Source of the DNA: Gigaspora rosea | Lineage: Eukaryota > Glomeromycota > Glomeromycetes > Diversisporales > Gigasporaceae | Direction: 5' to 3' | Assembly: GCA_003550325.1 (NCBI GenBank) | Contig: QKWP01000414.1 | Location: forward strand, 28,449-92,448 | Length of the DNA: 64,000 bases | Shown here: one piece after another, positions 48,957 through 61,792 of the stretch | Position numbering within the stretch: position 1 is the first letter of the stretch | Layout: each line of letters opens with the position of its first letter | Made by a program: the position numbers and the translations under genes | Notes under the pieces: generated by a model | What the model was told of the DNA's origin: nothing | Databases searched by the model: none | The model's input: the letters and a program-made list of their open reading frames with translations, nothing else

Positions 48957-49825
48957 GTGCACCTGTTTTTTTTTATAATATTTTGATATAATATGGGGTG
49001 TTACATATTAAAACAGCCCTTTTTTGCAATTTTTTGAAAAATGATTTCATTAGATTTATATAAATTTTGACATGATCGATATTTTTCAATTATAAATAAA
49101 GTGATTTCATAATAAAAAATCAAGATAATTGTAAAAGAAAAATTACATGAGGCCGTGTAAGGCCAACACATCACGAGATAACCCGATAGTCACCTGCTAC
49201 ATTTAACTTATAGAAAGACATTCATATGATTGGTTAATTTTTGTAGATCTAATTGTGATCTCCCTTGATAATTAACTTACATAATTTTTAATAGATTTAT
49301 ATATCATTCTAATAGTGTTCTAATACTATTTGAAAATGAAAAACTGCATAAAAAAAGCTTATTAACTCATAAATACACACAAGAAAATTTATTACATATA
49401 TTTAGAGAATCAATAAATACGTGTAAAGTGAATATTTATTATGATTAATCTTAACTCATTAAAGAATCTACAAGATATAAACTAAACTCTAATTTACAGT
49501 TGTCAAGTCAAGTACAGATGTACACTATAAAAACTCACCAAATTTAAACATTAAAACTGAGTTTTCTACTATTAAAGGCTTGAATTTATTCAAATGAAAT
49601 ATAAACAATAGAACTTATTTCAATCTAATATAATAAAGTAGTTTTGGACCAAAACATGTTACCTTTGCAATTTCACAAGGTCCAATAGGCATCATATATA
49701 TTTTGTTCTCTAAGCAAGGTATGCAAGGAGTGAGATGATTTAGAGATTATTTTACTAATGCTACTTCAAAGTTAATTGTAGTGATTTTTTATTAGTGAAA
49801 TATCACATTCTCAAAATGTACTTTA

Positions 49826-50670
49826 AGGATAGAGGATACATAGATCACTTATCATATGATTTTGGTAGTACAAATAATTTTATATAGAAATTAGTAATAT
49901 GCTACTAATAAAACTTTTTATAATAACATATAATTTTTGTTAAAATTATTGTAATTTGTAGATAAAAATGGGTTCGTATTATTTCGCTGACAATCACTTC
50001 ATCAACATAACATTTTACCGACAAATACTCACTAACAAGTTCATTTTACTGACAGTTTGTTTTACCAAAGTTTATTTCACTGACAAGTTTTTTCAAAAAG
50101 CACCCTAACTTTAGCCCTAATTCTACCTATTTCTACCCTGAAACTAATGACAAAGACCAGAATTACTTTGTTGGTGAAATGAGCTTCGGTGAAATAAACT
50201 GTTGGTAAAATGAACGTGTCAGTGAATAATTGTCAGTGAAATGTTATGTCGGTGAAGTGATTGTCGATTAATTGATTGCTACCTGATTAAAACATGCTCT
50301 TTCTAATGATATAAATTTTAATAATAAAATATTTTTAAAAAAATATACTTGTATATATGATAAAGTTCTCTGTAGTCAATTCAAATTCTCTGTAGTTATA
50401 CAAAATAGTTAATTTTGATTGGTTACATCATATGATCATCATATAATTTTTTGTAAACAATTAGTGATACCCAATCTTCAAGTACATATTTCTCAATAAA
50501 TATTTAACCAATATTACTGATTTAACTACTGTTAGAATCATAAAAGTCTATTCTACAACCTTTATTATAAATTTAAAATTATTTGCTTAATAAAAATTTT
50601 CTTAATTTTAAAAAGAAAAAAATTGTACCACAGAAATCATATGATAAATGATCTATGTATTCTCTACCTT
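49826..50670. mobile_element. TA-flanked MITE, copy 2, interrupted
   Basis: Second copy of the 9301-9818 family, with the same 48-bp ends and TA flanks (49824-49825, 50671-50672). It lacks continuity at TTTGTAGAT/TAAAACATG, where a TTCACCGACA MITE has landed; the other copy is uninterrupted. Confidence 0.85.
49979..50283 (+). mobile_element. TTCACCGACA foldback MITE, copy D
   Basis: From TGGGTTCGTATTATTTCGCT to GATTGCTACC. The flanks AGATAAAAA and TGATTAAAA derive from the empty-site sequence TAGATTAAAAC seen in the 9301 copy, so a duplication of about 8-9 bp was made. Confidence 0.88.
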
Positions 50671-52439
50671 TAAAATGTATAAATAAGTTATCTGGGCAAT
50701 TGATTTATATTAGCTAATCAAACAAAAGTCCTTCTATAAACATTTAACCAATCAAAATTATAAAATTTAATTAATTCTGAATCAGTCTGAAAATCAAACA
50801 AAGGGCTGTTTTAATATATAACACCCATATAAAAAGCTATTATATAAACTAAACTAGAAAAATTTATAAAATTTTATATACTTTATAAATATTTAAGACA
50901 GTTACTAATTTTTACACAGAGTGATATTATCTAGTTATACAAAAACAAATTAGATCTTTCTTTAGCATCTAATTAAAAGTTTTTTTAAAAAAAAATTTAT
51001 TAAAATTTGCATATATATAAGCTCTTTTATCTGTATGCTTCAATTTTGGGTTTGTTCACTTTAATACTTTTGATTGGTTGTAACTGAAAAATGTAATCTG
51101 AATGTAGTAAGGTTAGCATGAATAAATATATAAAATGATTATGACAATTTGTTATGAGCCTCTATACTTTTCTGTTTGTTTTAACACTTTTAATTAGTCA
51201 TAACTGAAACACATAATCTGAACATGGAAAGATTGGCATGAATAAATATGTAAAAGATAATTATGACAATTTGTTACAAGTAATTCAGTATTGTTGACTG
51301 GAAGCTGGAACTTTACTGGACGTCCAAACAATTCCAGTGTTCCAGTGGTTCTAGTGAAGTTTTCACTGAAAGGGATTATTTCACTGGAACCAATACAATA
51401 TTAGCCAATCAAAATACGAATAAGAATTAAGGTTATTGTATACACGTAATATTGGGGTGCGCATACTATATAAATCAAACTATATAAAAAGTTAATATCA
51501 AAGATTTTTGTATAACAATATTGATCAATATGTTCATTTCTCACAATTTATAGAATAATATACAATACAGCACATATTTAATTCTTGAGCGATTTAAAAT
51601 TAATAAAGTACTAGCATCACCCGGTCCAAAACTTGTCTAAATCATAAATTTAATGTATTTTAAATAAGAACATGATTTTAATATTTCGGTTGTTTATTAT
51701 ATTATTTAATAGGTCGATAAATAAATTACACTTTAAACTTATACAGACTTTCAGTTTTTTGTAAGTATATGGGGTTTTTGCTAGGAAAATCACCGTTCGG
51801 GAAAATCATCTGATTTTGGATAAACAAAGATTATAGGTTTGTTACACAAATTCAAAATTGTTCTAAATTTAGATTTACCTTATTGTTACACAATACTAAA
51901 ATCCTGTCACACGAAATTTTTGCTAGTAAAATCGCCCTTCGAGACATAGTTGCACACATTTATATTGGTAGTATAACGTGATCTGCATAATTAGTATAAA
52001 AAGTAATAATTCTTTAAAAATTTTTTTCATGTTCTCATTATAAAAAACCCCGGATACATGCATGATATGCTAAGCACAGTAAGTAGATATACCTTTCGTA
52101 GTAACAATAGCTATAAAATAACTACAAAACAAAGCCTGGCAAATTATTTGTTGAATCCAAAAACTCAAGTGCTCTGGTGTTCGTATATTAAACATAGAAT
52201 ATTTTATGAAACTCTGAGCCATAAAAAATTGAAATTTTAAAAAGAGCTCAAACACAGCAGGTAATATTTTGATCCGTTATTGTACGTATTCATTCTAATA
52301 TGTTTGGTGTAATTATGCTAACCTGGAAATATATCGTCTTCTCTCACAAGCTTTTAGATTAAAATTGTGCAGCACGAATAAAAATGCAAGGCTAATGAGA
52401 GTTATGAACAAGAATAGATAGTGAAAATAAGTTTTATAT

Positions 52440-53010
52440 AAAATTACTATATTTCTTAAGAATTCATACCAAACTACTATGAAAAAAATTTTGAGTTCGT
52501 TATATCCAGAGTTCGTTAAATGAGGTTAGTCATATCAAGTGTCGGCCATATTAAAAACTCTTACTAGGAATAGAAAAGACTGAATGCTGCCTCAAGAGGG
52601 TAAGTTGAGTTATTTAAAAGCAGAACCGAAATGTTAATTGTAGAAGTAAATCGAGTCTTAATCATTCTGCTTTGATTAAAAAAAGAAAAACAGAAACCTT
52701 GAAGTTTTATGGTTAAATTTTACAAAAGTCCTGACAAACCTTGTTTAAAAAAGCTGCGATACAATCGTAAATAACTGCGGAGAAAATGAATCTTGAAAAT
52801 AATCATAAGTGATGAAAAAATAAACTTAGCTAATGGAACGAAGTAAGTACTTATACAGTCGACACTGGATGCTGTATAACGAACCTCTATATAATGAATT
52901 CTAGATATAACGAACTCAAAATTTTAAAACTTCATAATTAAAGTTCTGTATAAAAAGTATTATGGATTCTTAAGAAAATATAGTAATTTCCTATAATGAA
53001 ATTTTTTTCT
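52440..53010. repeat. Inverted pair of pogo-like ends
   Basis: GAGTTCGTTATATCCAGAGT at 52493 faces CTAGATATAACGAACTC at 52902, and homology continues for about 100 bp on both sides. These resemble pogo/Tigger termini (CTRTATAACGAAC), apparently two element ends in inverted orientation inside the Sola-like transposon. Confidence 0.55.
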
Positions 53011-53149
53011 TCCAGAACCATTAGTTCCTTGTAGAGGAGTTGATAGTAATTTTTTCATAACGAACTTTTAAGCAATCTGTGCTACTATATTTTTATTTAT
53101 AGAAATAAAATTTATTCGATTTCTGATTAATTAGAGTTATCTAATTATT

Positions 53150-53440
53150 GAGGCACCATACAGCACTGGCTATAGTACCCCGGGTATTATTATAGAAACC
53201 ATCAAATTTCTAGAATACATGTAATACCCACCTGGGTACTAATTATGGGGGAGGGTACTATAAGTTGTTCTTTACATGATTTTAATATAAATTTAATATG
53301 GATTAAATACCTAGAATAATATCTGGGTCTTTTTCGATTTTCTGAATTGTGACCCGATGAATTGTACTCGGGGGGTTTTTTTTTGTGGAGGGCATTATAG
53401 CCAGGAGGTACTGTAGTCATCGCCTTATGGTACTCCTAAA
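53150..53440. repeat. Candidate decayed MITE, GGTACT/AGTACC words
   Basis: ACCATACAGCACTGGCTATA then GTACCCC at the left is loosely inverted relative to GGTACTGTAGTCATCGCCTT then ATGGTACTCC at the right. Confidence 0.4.
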
Positions 53441-54082
53441 TCCTAATCTTAATTTTCAGAAAAACAAGGCTCATCAGTCCGAATATAGACTAATAATTAG
53501 GCTAACCACAAGTTTGGTTTTAAAGCCATGATTAATTGTTATCCAATCCCACAGAGAGACAATGATTTTCTGCAAAAGTCATTATCTCTGATTTTATATT
53601 TAGTTAGACAAGAAAAAATATCTGTATCTTCGCTAATTTAGTACAATTGTTTAGCTATAATTAGTAGAGCTTGTATGTATGTATAATATAGTATACATAT
53701 AATACAAACTTGTTTCTTAATAATAAGCGATTGTTATGTATGTTAGTTTTAGAAGTTAATGATTTGCCTCTTAACAGCTTTCAATGAACTTTATATGTAT
53801 TCAAGTCTAAATAATGATAAAGATAAAAGGCACATGTATTTGCATTGCTTTTTTATTTAGTTATAATACATTTTAAAATTATAATGTATACTTTCCTTTC
53901 GGAGAGTGTATTTGGGATTTTAATTTTTGAACAGATGTAAAATACATGCAAAAGGCGTGCATTTAATTATAAATTTTGATAACTAAACATAATGTATATT
54001 TAAAAGAGCGGCATTTAGTATGTTTAAATTATACAAAATTTTTTTATTTTATAGCATTTAGCTTTATATAATCAGTATTTCT

Positions 54083-55875
54083 ATGTCTTTACCTGAAGAT
54101 TTAAGCATAGATTACTTAGATTCAAATTCTTTAAGACCAGTGTACAATTTAATTGAACTGGGATTAGAAGAATATGAAGAAAATGAATTAGTTCTTGATA
54201 CAGTTCATGATCTAATGCAATTTTTTGAACAATCGAACTGTGTATGCCGTCTTACATTTAGAAAAAAAGATTTAAGAACTTGTTATGAAAATGTTGGATT
54301 TAAAAACTTTTTTGAAAGACATTTTCAAATTAGAGCATTAGAAAAACCAGAACTTGAACTATTCTTAAAAGCACAATTAATGGCCTTTAATAAAAATGAA
54401 GAGCCTCATAGACAAAATTATAGATACAGCTATAATGCATCTTTATTACTTTGTAAACCAGCATTTTTAAAACTTTATGGAATAAGTGATCATTTCCTTT
54501 TAGCAATTCAAAAACATTTGCAAGAAAAAGAATTAACTGAAAGAACTCATGGAAATACTGGACGTGTACCTAAGTTAAAAAGTAAAGTATTTCTTGATTC
54601 TAGTATTACATTTCCAGTTAAACATTTTTTAGAACAGTATGGAAATATTAATGGACTTCCTTCTCCTATGAGATATAAAAATGAGTCAGAACCATTTATT
54701 TATTTACCTACTGGAAATACATATACTTCAGTTTATAATGAATTTAAAAAACATTTTTATAACGAAAATGGTGAAAATACACAAATTATTTCTTATTTTA
54801 CATTTAGAAGACTTTGGCATGAAATGATTCCTCATCTTAAATTTCAATCACCTGCAAGTGATCTTTGTGAAGTTTGTGAAACTTTTAAGGCCAAATTAGT
54901 AGTAGCTAAATCAGATATAGAAGAATATAATCTCAATATGATCAACATTGCATTGCAGCAGATCGAGAAAGACAACACTATAATGATAATATAAATAAGA
55001 GCACAAAAGATTTATCAATTGCAAATGTTTGTTATGATTGGGCACAATGTGTATCAGTTCCATATTCACCACAACAAGTAGGAACAATTTACTTTAAAAA
55101 TCTATTTTCTGTACATTTATTTGGGGTATATAAAACAGAAGATGGTCAAAATTTTCAATTAAACTTTGTAATAGGAGAGAATGAATTTCCAGAAGGTACT
55201 TCTAAAGGAGCAAATACTACGCTTAATATAGTTTATTATTTTCTTCACAAATTTGCCCGTGAAGGAAAAAAAAAATTGCATATTACTTGTGATAACTGCA
55301 GTGGTCAAAATAAGAATAACTTAACACTTTTTTTTTATTCCTGGTTAATAATGTTAGATTGGTATGAAGAAATCACAGTAAATTTTATAATCCCTGGTCA
55401 TACAAAATTTATTTGTGACTCTTTTTTTGGTCAAATTAAAAAGGTGTATAGAAATCATAAAAGTAATGTAATAAGTGATATTGAGAAAACTATTAATAAT
55501 TCTTCAAAAGGAAACAAAGCAATTTTATGTAATAATGGATTAGATTGGGCTTGGCATGATTTTTCTTTATTATTTAATAATCATTTTAAAAACTTTCCAA
55601 ATTTAAAACAATACTATCATTTTAGATTTAGTAGTTTACCAACAGATATTGGAAAAGTTTATGCATCAACAGAATCAGGTGGGCCTGAAATTTCATTTCA
55701 AATATTATGCGAGAATAATTTTGATATTAATACTACTTTAAAAACTATTCCTATTAAATTACTAACAAAGGAAAGAAAAAATTATTTATATACAAAAATT
55801 AGACAACATGTAGATGATCCATATAAAGATGTATATTGTGCAAATCCAGAAAAAACTGAAGATGAAAATAAATAA
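54083..55875 (+). pseudogene. DDD transposase of the Sola-like element, one frameshift
   Basis: The first frame (54083-54994, 303 codons) holds the N-terminal half: a Cys/His-rich start (CVCRLTFRKKDLRTC), FLEQYGNINGLPSPMR, FIYLPTGNTYTSVY, FTFRRLWHEMIPHL and a zinc-binding-like DLCEVCETF. The second frame, open from about 54940 to 55875, holds the RNase H-like core: CYDWAQC (Asp at 55036), ITCDNCSGQNKNN (Asp at 55291), GHTKFICDSFFGQIKK (Asp at 55417) and DWAWHDF. The three Asp codons are in one frame and read as a DDD triad. A single-base shift near 54936-54945 separates the halves; the overlap region HCIAADRERQHYND fits the family in the second frame. About 597 codons in all. The same layout is widespread in animals and fungi as proteins annotated uncharacterised (DUF7869-like). 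Confidence 0.75.
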
Positions 55876-57269
55876 TATTTATTGGGTAATTTATATATAA
55901 GGCCGAAAAATAAAACAAAAAAAAATTTACAATTAAAGGACTAAAATAATTATACATTATGTTCTTTGAGCATTAATACTGTACATATCTGTACTACTTT
56001 ATATATTTCATACTATATCCTTCGCTTAAAAAACTTCTTTTAACCAATATACAGTTCGACTGGATTAAATTCAATATTTAGCATTCATTCGATTCTAAAA
56101 TAAGCTTATTCTGTACAGAATCATAATTAATAAAGCTAAATTAATTTGGGAGTCAACAAAAATTATTATAATTTTCGCATATAAGACATTGGAAAAAAAA
56201 TACAATACCGATAAAAGAGTAATATGTTTAATTATTAGAAGAAAATTAATTATAGATGTTGCAATCTAATTAATTACGATAAATTTGGGCACCTGATTGT
56301 AAAATTTGGCCTTTAAAAAATATAATGTTTTCTGCTTTGGGCCATTATTTTCATTTTTCAGACCTTTATACGTAAATTTCTCATATTTATTTTATCAAAT
56401 AAATTAATAAATAATAATAAAATGGTGGTAAAGATCACGATAGTAGTTAAAGACATACGGTGATTGAAAGGCCTAATACAGTAATACAATAAAGCAAAGA
56501 ACCCAAAACAGTAGACTTAGAGTGTTTATTGGTAAAAAAAGAATAGGCTAATGAATCAATTGTATTGATTATTCCAATGAATAAAAAGTGTGATGAAATT
56601 TTAATATGTTAGAAAGAAAAATTTTATTAGCGGAAGTTTGTACAACCGATCAAGGGTATTTTATCATTCCAATCAACAATAGATAGAGGCCCAACCGTCC
56701 TTTATTTATCATAGAGTTGCGCTTATTGGTCAAAAATTTTCATTGATTGATTAGAAAAAATAATTGTTCAAGCACTTCACTCTTTTTTTTTACCAATGTC
56801 GTTCAACATAATTATCAATGTCGACAATTATACCGCTAAAAATCGTTAGCGCAAATAAAAAGGCGTGTTTTTGTGTTTTGTCAGTTTGTAGTAAATTATT
56901 AAAAAAAAGAACAGAAATTTGAAGTGTCGTAAATTGCTTAATCCTTTATTTTCGATTTGTAAAAACAATAATTGCTAAATACGTGTAGTAATAACCATAA
57001 AGATGTTTATTTAAGCATCAATTGCAACTAATATTTTAATTAATAGTAATACCTGAGCACCAACACGATTATAAATTAATCACATTGAGAAAGATACGAT
57101 AAGCATGTTTCAATTAAATTGTCATTCATGCTATCAGTCTTCAACATCCATATTATCAGTTCTCAAAATGATCTAATTAATAACGGCATAGTGTTTGAGC
57201 ACTATCTCAATCACTAGCTAATTACATCGAGCGTGCTGCTTGAGAACACCCCTTAGTGATCAAAAACTA

Positions 57270-57770
57270 AAGCGGTAACAGAAAACCAGAAACAGAGATC
57301 GAGAAATCTGAAGCATAGATCGAAGCAAAGATCAAGAACTCCAAAGCAGCAATAAAAAACTGAAACGGAGATAAAAACCTGAAGCAGAGATCAAGAAATC
57401 CAAAGCAGTAAAAAAAGCTGGAGCGAGATAAAAACCTAAAACAAAAATAATAAACTAATAACGAACCTGAGACAGTGAATTAATTCACAAAGAGCCTAAG
57501 GCAAAGATCAATGAACCTGGAACAAAGATCAAAAACCTGAGACAAAGATCAAAACTCTAGAGCAGTGATAGAGAACCCAAAGCAAAGATCAAGGAACTCA
57601 AAGCAGTAACAAAAAAAAAATCTAAAGATCAGGCACCAAAGCGGCAACAAAGAATCTGACGAAAAGATCAGCTAAAGCAAAGAATTGACCAGAAGCCTAA
57701 GATAGTGACAGAAACCCAAGGTAATAACGAAGCCAAAAGTGGAGATCACAGAATTCAAAGAGCCTAAAAC
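57270..57770 (+). repeat. Degenerate ~20-bp minisatellite
   Basis: Roughly 20 variants of AACCTGAAGCAGAGATCAAG in the 3' part of the Sola-like element, alternating AAGATCAA, CCAAAGCAG and ACCTGA words. Purine-rich on the plus strand. The repeated bases do not keep an open frame. Confidence 0.75.
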
Positions 57771-60333
57771 AATTATTGTATTTGTAATAGCAACTACCAA
57801 GTCGGAGATAATATCACTTATAAAAAATTTAAAAAAATGAAAAACTAATTTCACCAATTTCACCATCAAGTAATTTCAACAATTTCAACAAAAACATCTT
57901 ATTATGAAGAGTAATTTCACCCCCATCTATAACTGTAGTTCAAATTAATTGCATTATATTTTATTTTTCCTTTGTCAAAAAAGCATAAATTTTTTTCAAA
58001 ATGTTTATTTAGATCTTGTATTCTATTTTTTAGATCTTATATTTAAAAAATCCGGACCCAAAAAAATTCCCCTTTGTATTAAGACAATCTAGCCTAAAAA
58101 TTATATCAAGTGTTGTTCTTATACTATAGATTAATATACGATCAAAATCTTATTTTTGTTAAAAAGGTCCCCGAAACCCGATTTTCCTAGCAAAGGTCCC
58201 ATATACTGTAATAATTATTATTATATTATATATATGAATACGTACTCGTACAGTAAGCACTTATTTTATTTTCTATTACATACTTTACACAGTACGGAAT
58301 ATAATAAGAAAAGTGCAAGTTGAACGCTGCGTGGTAAAAGGATTATTCTAAACTATTATTGTTCTGAGCCATTTCTGAATTTACTTCAATTCTGAATTGA
58401 AACGTGTTCTTTCTCAATTTTCACAGATCATGAGACCATAGAATAATTACTTATTAATAATTACATTTCTATTCGCAATGATCTTTTTCATTAATATTTA
58501 TAAAGACAATTCTTTTATTGGTTCATCTTTTTTTTTATACACTTTACTGAGCAAGGATATGACTGCATGACTTGTGAAATTCGTTATAGTAAATGTTTAA
58601 ATACTAAAAAATTTTGATCTTCAGTGTAATCCGAATTTCAACAGAAGAACTGCTCATGCCTAAACAAGATATGAATAACTTTGGGATGCAAGTTTGTTAT
58701 GTTAAAAATTTTACCAAATAATCTGTGCTACCACTAGGCTGAGCATGATGGTCATGAAAAAACTTGAAAAAGATAAATTTGGTTTTTTTTAAAAAAAAAA
58801 TAAATTTAGTAATTAACTTCCATCTTCTTATTAGATTCAGGTTAGACAAGACACCCGTCCAGATTCCTGCTGTTGCCGAAAAACAAATACGGATGTGTTC
58901 TACGCGGGGAATGCAAAATTATTACAGTAATTACATTATTAAAATATATATGAATAATTGAATGTATTCCTTTAATGTATGAAAAGTTAGTATTTAATAT
59001 TTAGTGATTCATTTTTATTCGCGCTTATTTATTTATTATTTATAATTTTTTTTATTTTATTATTATTATAATTATTTTCACTTTTTTTTATTAATTGATA
59101 AATGGATAGCGGCCCTAAATGACAGATGACATTTCGTAATTCACAAATAACATGCCAATTGAGAATCAGAAATGATGCGGAAAATTATATTAACACATTC
59201 CAATTAAGAATCAACATAAATTCAGAAATGATGTGAAACATTATAATAATAAATGGGTTCAAAATTATTTATATGATCTTCATCACTATAAATTATTTTA
59301 TTGTTAATCGATACTGAATCGTTTTATTATTAATTAAATAGTTTATTGATCTGTATAATAAAAAAATTTTTACTTATTTTGTCAAATGGGAGTCTCTAAA
59401 CATCCCATTTCATTTTCCGATTTCAAAATTTTGATACACAAATAAGATTTTTTAAACTCTTATTTATTTCTGAAATACACCTAGATCTCTTTGCCTGGCC
59501 ACTAATGACACCTAATGAATACGTCTAAATTATATGCCATCTGACCCCTGCTTCCATATGACTGTCGCCCCGACAGGCCACTTTGGAAAACTTCCTAGGT
59601 AGGGAGGGAGGTTGATGCAACCAGGACTAAAATTGGGTTAACAGAAGAAAAAAGTCTATCTTACTCACGAACCTCAACAATACTAAAATATACTTTGAAC
59701 ACTTATGCAACGATTACTCATACTTACTCATTAATTCACTTAAACAGTACTGTACCTTACTCTTATACTTACATCCTCTTGATTGATCATTGATCAATCA
59801 ATCGATCGAACATATCATAAAAGTCTGTCACATGATCGAGTCTGAATTGATTCAAGAAAAATCTGTCTCGATACTTTAACTTATGTATTGAGCAGACTTT
59901 AACGAATTTAATAATTTTTTAATTTTTTTATTACTTATGTTGATCTTCAATTCCAAATTCACTCAAATCGGTAAAGAATTTTGAACTAATAAAGGTGATT
60001 CCGAAACCATTTAGCTCATATTTAATTAAAAACATTAAATTAATTTAACAATGTTTATGTATATAATTTTGCGTTGGTATAAAATTAATAAAACTTAATA
60101 GTTTATCACTGCAAAAGAAATTTTTTTGACTTGCCTGATCCACTGGACCCCACTGGACCTCACTGGACCTCACTGAAACTTCCATCCAGTGGTAAAAAAA
60201 CGTGACTGGAAGGGTCTAGTGACAACTTATCACTGGAACCTATATATGTTCCAGTTATATCTAGTTAGTTCCAGTAACCCTTCTAGTTCTAGTGATCTTC
60301 ACTGGACCGGTCTTTAATAGCACTGAAGTAATT

Positions 60334-61386
60334 GTAATATTTAAGTAATTATTATTTCATTTTTGTAGTTATTGAGCATTTTGATCATCTTTTTAATAAT
60401 ACTAATCAAAAATTTTAAGCAATTTGAACTCAGAATTGAAGTATAGAGAAAAGAAGAAAAATATTAGAGCAAATAGAACCAAGATTGAACTATAGAGAAA
60501 ATAGCATTAATAAAAATGCATTAATAAATCTTACTAGAATTACAAGTTATATTTACTTTTTTTTCTTTATTCTTTGATTTTAAGTATGTTCACTTTTTTT
60601 TTTATACTCAATTCTGGGTATATATGCTTTAACAATTTTGACTTGAGAAAGTCATTTAGTTATCATAACTCTAATAAAATAGTATTGAATTTAAATACTT
60701 ATAGCTGATTTAAATGTAGGGCATATGATGAATTTTATAATTATTAGCAAATTTTAATAATTATTTTCAGTAATATTTTTAATAATAAAATTTTTAGTGG
60801 GTATAGATTATACTAAAGTAATACACTGGTCAAAATTATATTATCAAAAATATATTTTTATTTCTGTAAATTTGAAATCTGCTATGATAAATATATTAAG
60901 AAATAAATGGGAGTAGAAATGCTAATTTCACTATACTTTCCCTAATCTACAAAGCTACTTCACAACTCAGGTTTCATTCTATTCTATTATAATTATTTAA
61001 AATTTACTAATGATTATTACAAATTTTATTATATATTTCAAATCTAACCAAAAAATTTGCTAATTATAATACTATAACTCAACATCTAATCAATCAATCA
61101 AACAATTAATTATTTACTACAACAGCTATCTATGATTGTGATATTAGAATTTTTTTTTAATTACTATCTGTATCTATTTATAGTAAATACTGATACAACA
61201 TGTAATATGTTCATAACACATTTAGTTAATGCAATTACAAAAGACAAATAATAAAAAAACAATAATCATTATGCACTTTAATTGAGGTAAAAATTTGCTA
61301 ATGTATTGACCAATTAGTTATACAGTCAGATTTTTTTATAATCACAAGTTGGCCATGCCCTATTTTGGTGATTATATAGAGGTGTA
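60334..61386. other. AT-rich intergenic stretch, no gene seen
   Basis: No supported gene or element ends. Confidence 0.45.
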
Positions 61387-61397
61387 GCTATAAATAA

Positions 61398-61712
61398 TGG
61401 GTTCGTATTATTTTACCAACAATCACTTCACTAATATAACATTTTATCAACAAATACTCAATGACAAGTTCATTTTACCGACAGTTTGTTTACTGAGCTC
61501 ATTTCACCGACAAGTTTATTTTTAAATAGCACACTAGATTTAGCCCTAATTTTACCTAATTCTACTCTGACCCTAATAACAATAACCAGAATTACTTTGT
61601 CGGTGAAATGAGCTTCAGTGAAATAAGCTATCAGTAAAATGAACTTGTCGGTGAATAATTGTCGGTGAAATGTTATGTCAATGAAGAGATTGTCGATTAA
61701 TTGATTGCCACC
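61398..61712 (+). mobile_element. TTCACCGACA foldback MITE, copy E, perfect 9-bp duplication
   Basis: From TGGGTTCGTATTATTTTACC to GATTGCCACC. TATAAATAA flanks both sides (61389-61397, 61713-61721). A 9-bp duplication is typical of Mutator-type transposition. Confidence 0.9.
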
Positions 61713-61792
61713 TATAAATAAGAATTAATTGATTTGTAACCATAGGTTACAGAATAAATTTTATAACCGTAAATACTAAGATCAGATGTAAC

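Larger units (their letters stand above)
48995..50826. mobile_element. GGGGTGTT-ended MITE, ATAT duplication, host of two nested insertions
   Basis: GGGGTGTTACATATTAAAAC at the left faces the complement of GGGTGTTATATATTAAAACA at the right, both followed by AGCCCTTT. ATAT flanks both sides (48991-48994, 50827-50830). Contains 49826-50670, which contains 49979-50283. Confidence 0.8.
51771..58200 (+). mobile_element. 6,430-bp Sola-like DNA transposon, ATAT duplication
   Basis: Ends GGGGTTTTTGCTAGGAAAAT and the complement of GGGACCTTTGCTAGGAAAAT. ATAT flanks both sides (51767-51770, 58201-58204), and the uninterrupted site GTAAGTATATACTG is preserved in copy 1 of the host hAT. The left subterminal zone repeats the end motif (TTTTTGCTAGTAAAATCGCC at 51917). 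It carries a transposase gene at 54083-55875. A 4-bp duplication, GGG ends and a DDD triad suggest the Sola group; the superfamily name is from memory and unverified. Confidence 0.75.
51286..60325 (-). mobile_element. hAT-type element, copy 2 (inverted), split by a 6.4-kb insertion
   Basis: Inverted copy of 42022-44726. The ends CAGTATTGTTGACTGGAAGC and ...CCGGTCTTTAATAGCACTG are flanked by a perfect AAGTAATT duplication (51278-51285, 60326-60333). Copy 1 sequence resumes exactly after 58200. The two copies look about 90-95 percent identical by eye. Confidence 0.92.

Noticed and set aside
54083-55875. Host gene of unknown function
   Set aside because: It sits inside an element with matched ends and a verified 4-bp duplication and carries a DDD transposase layout.
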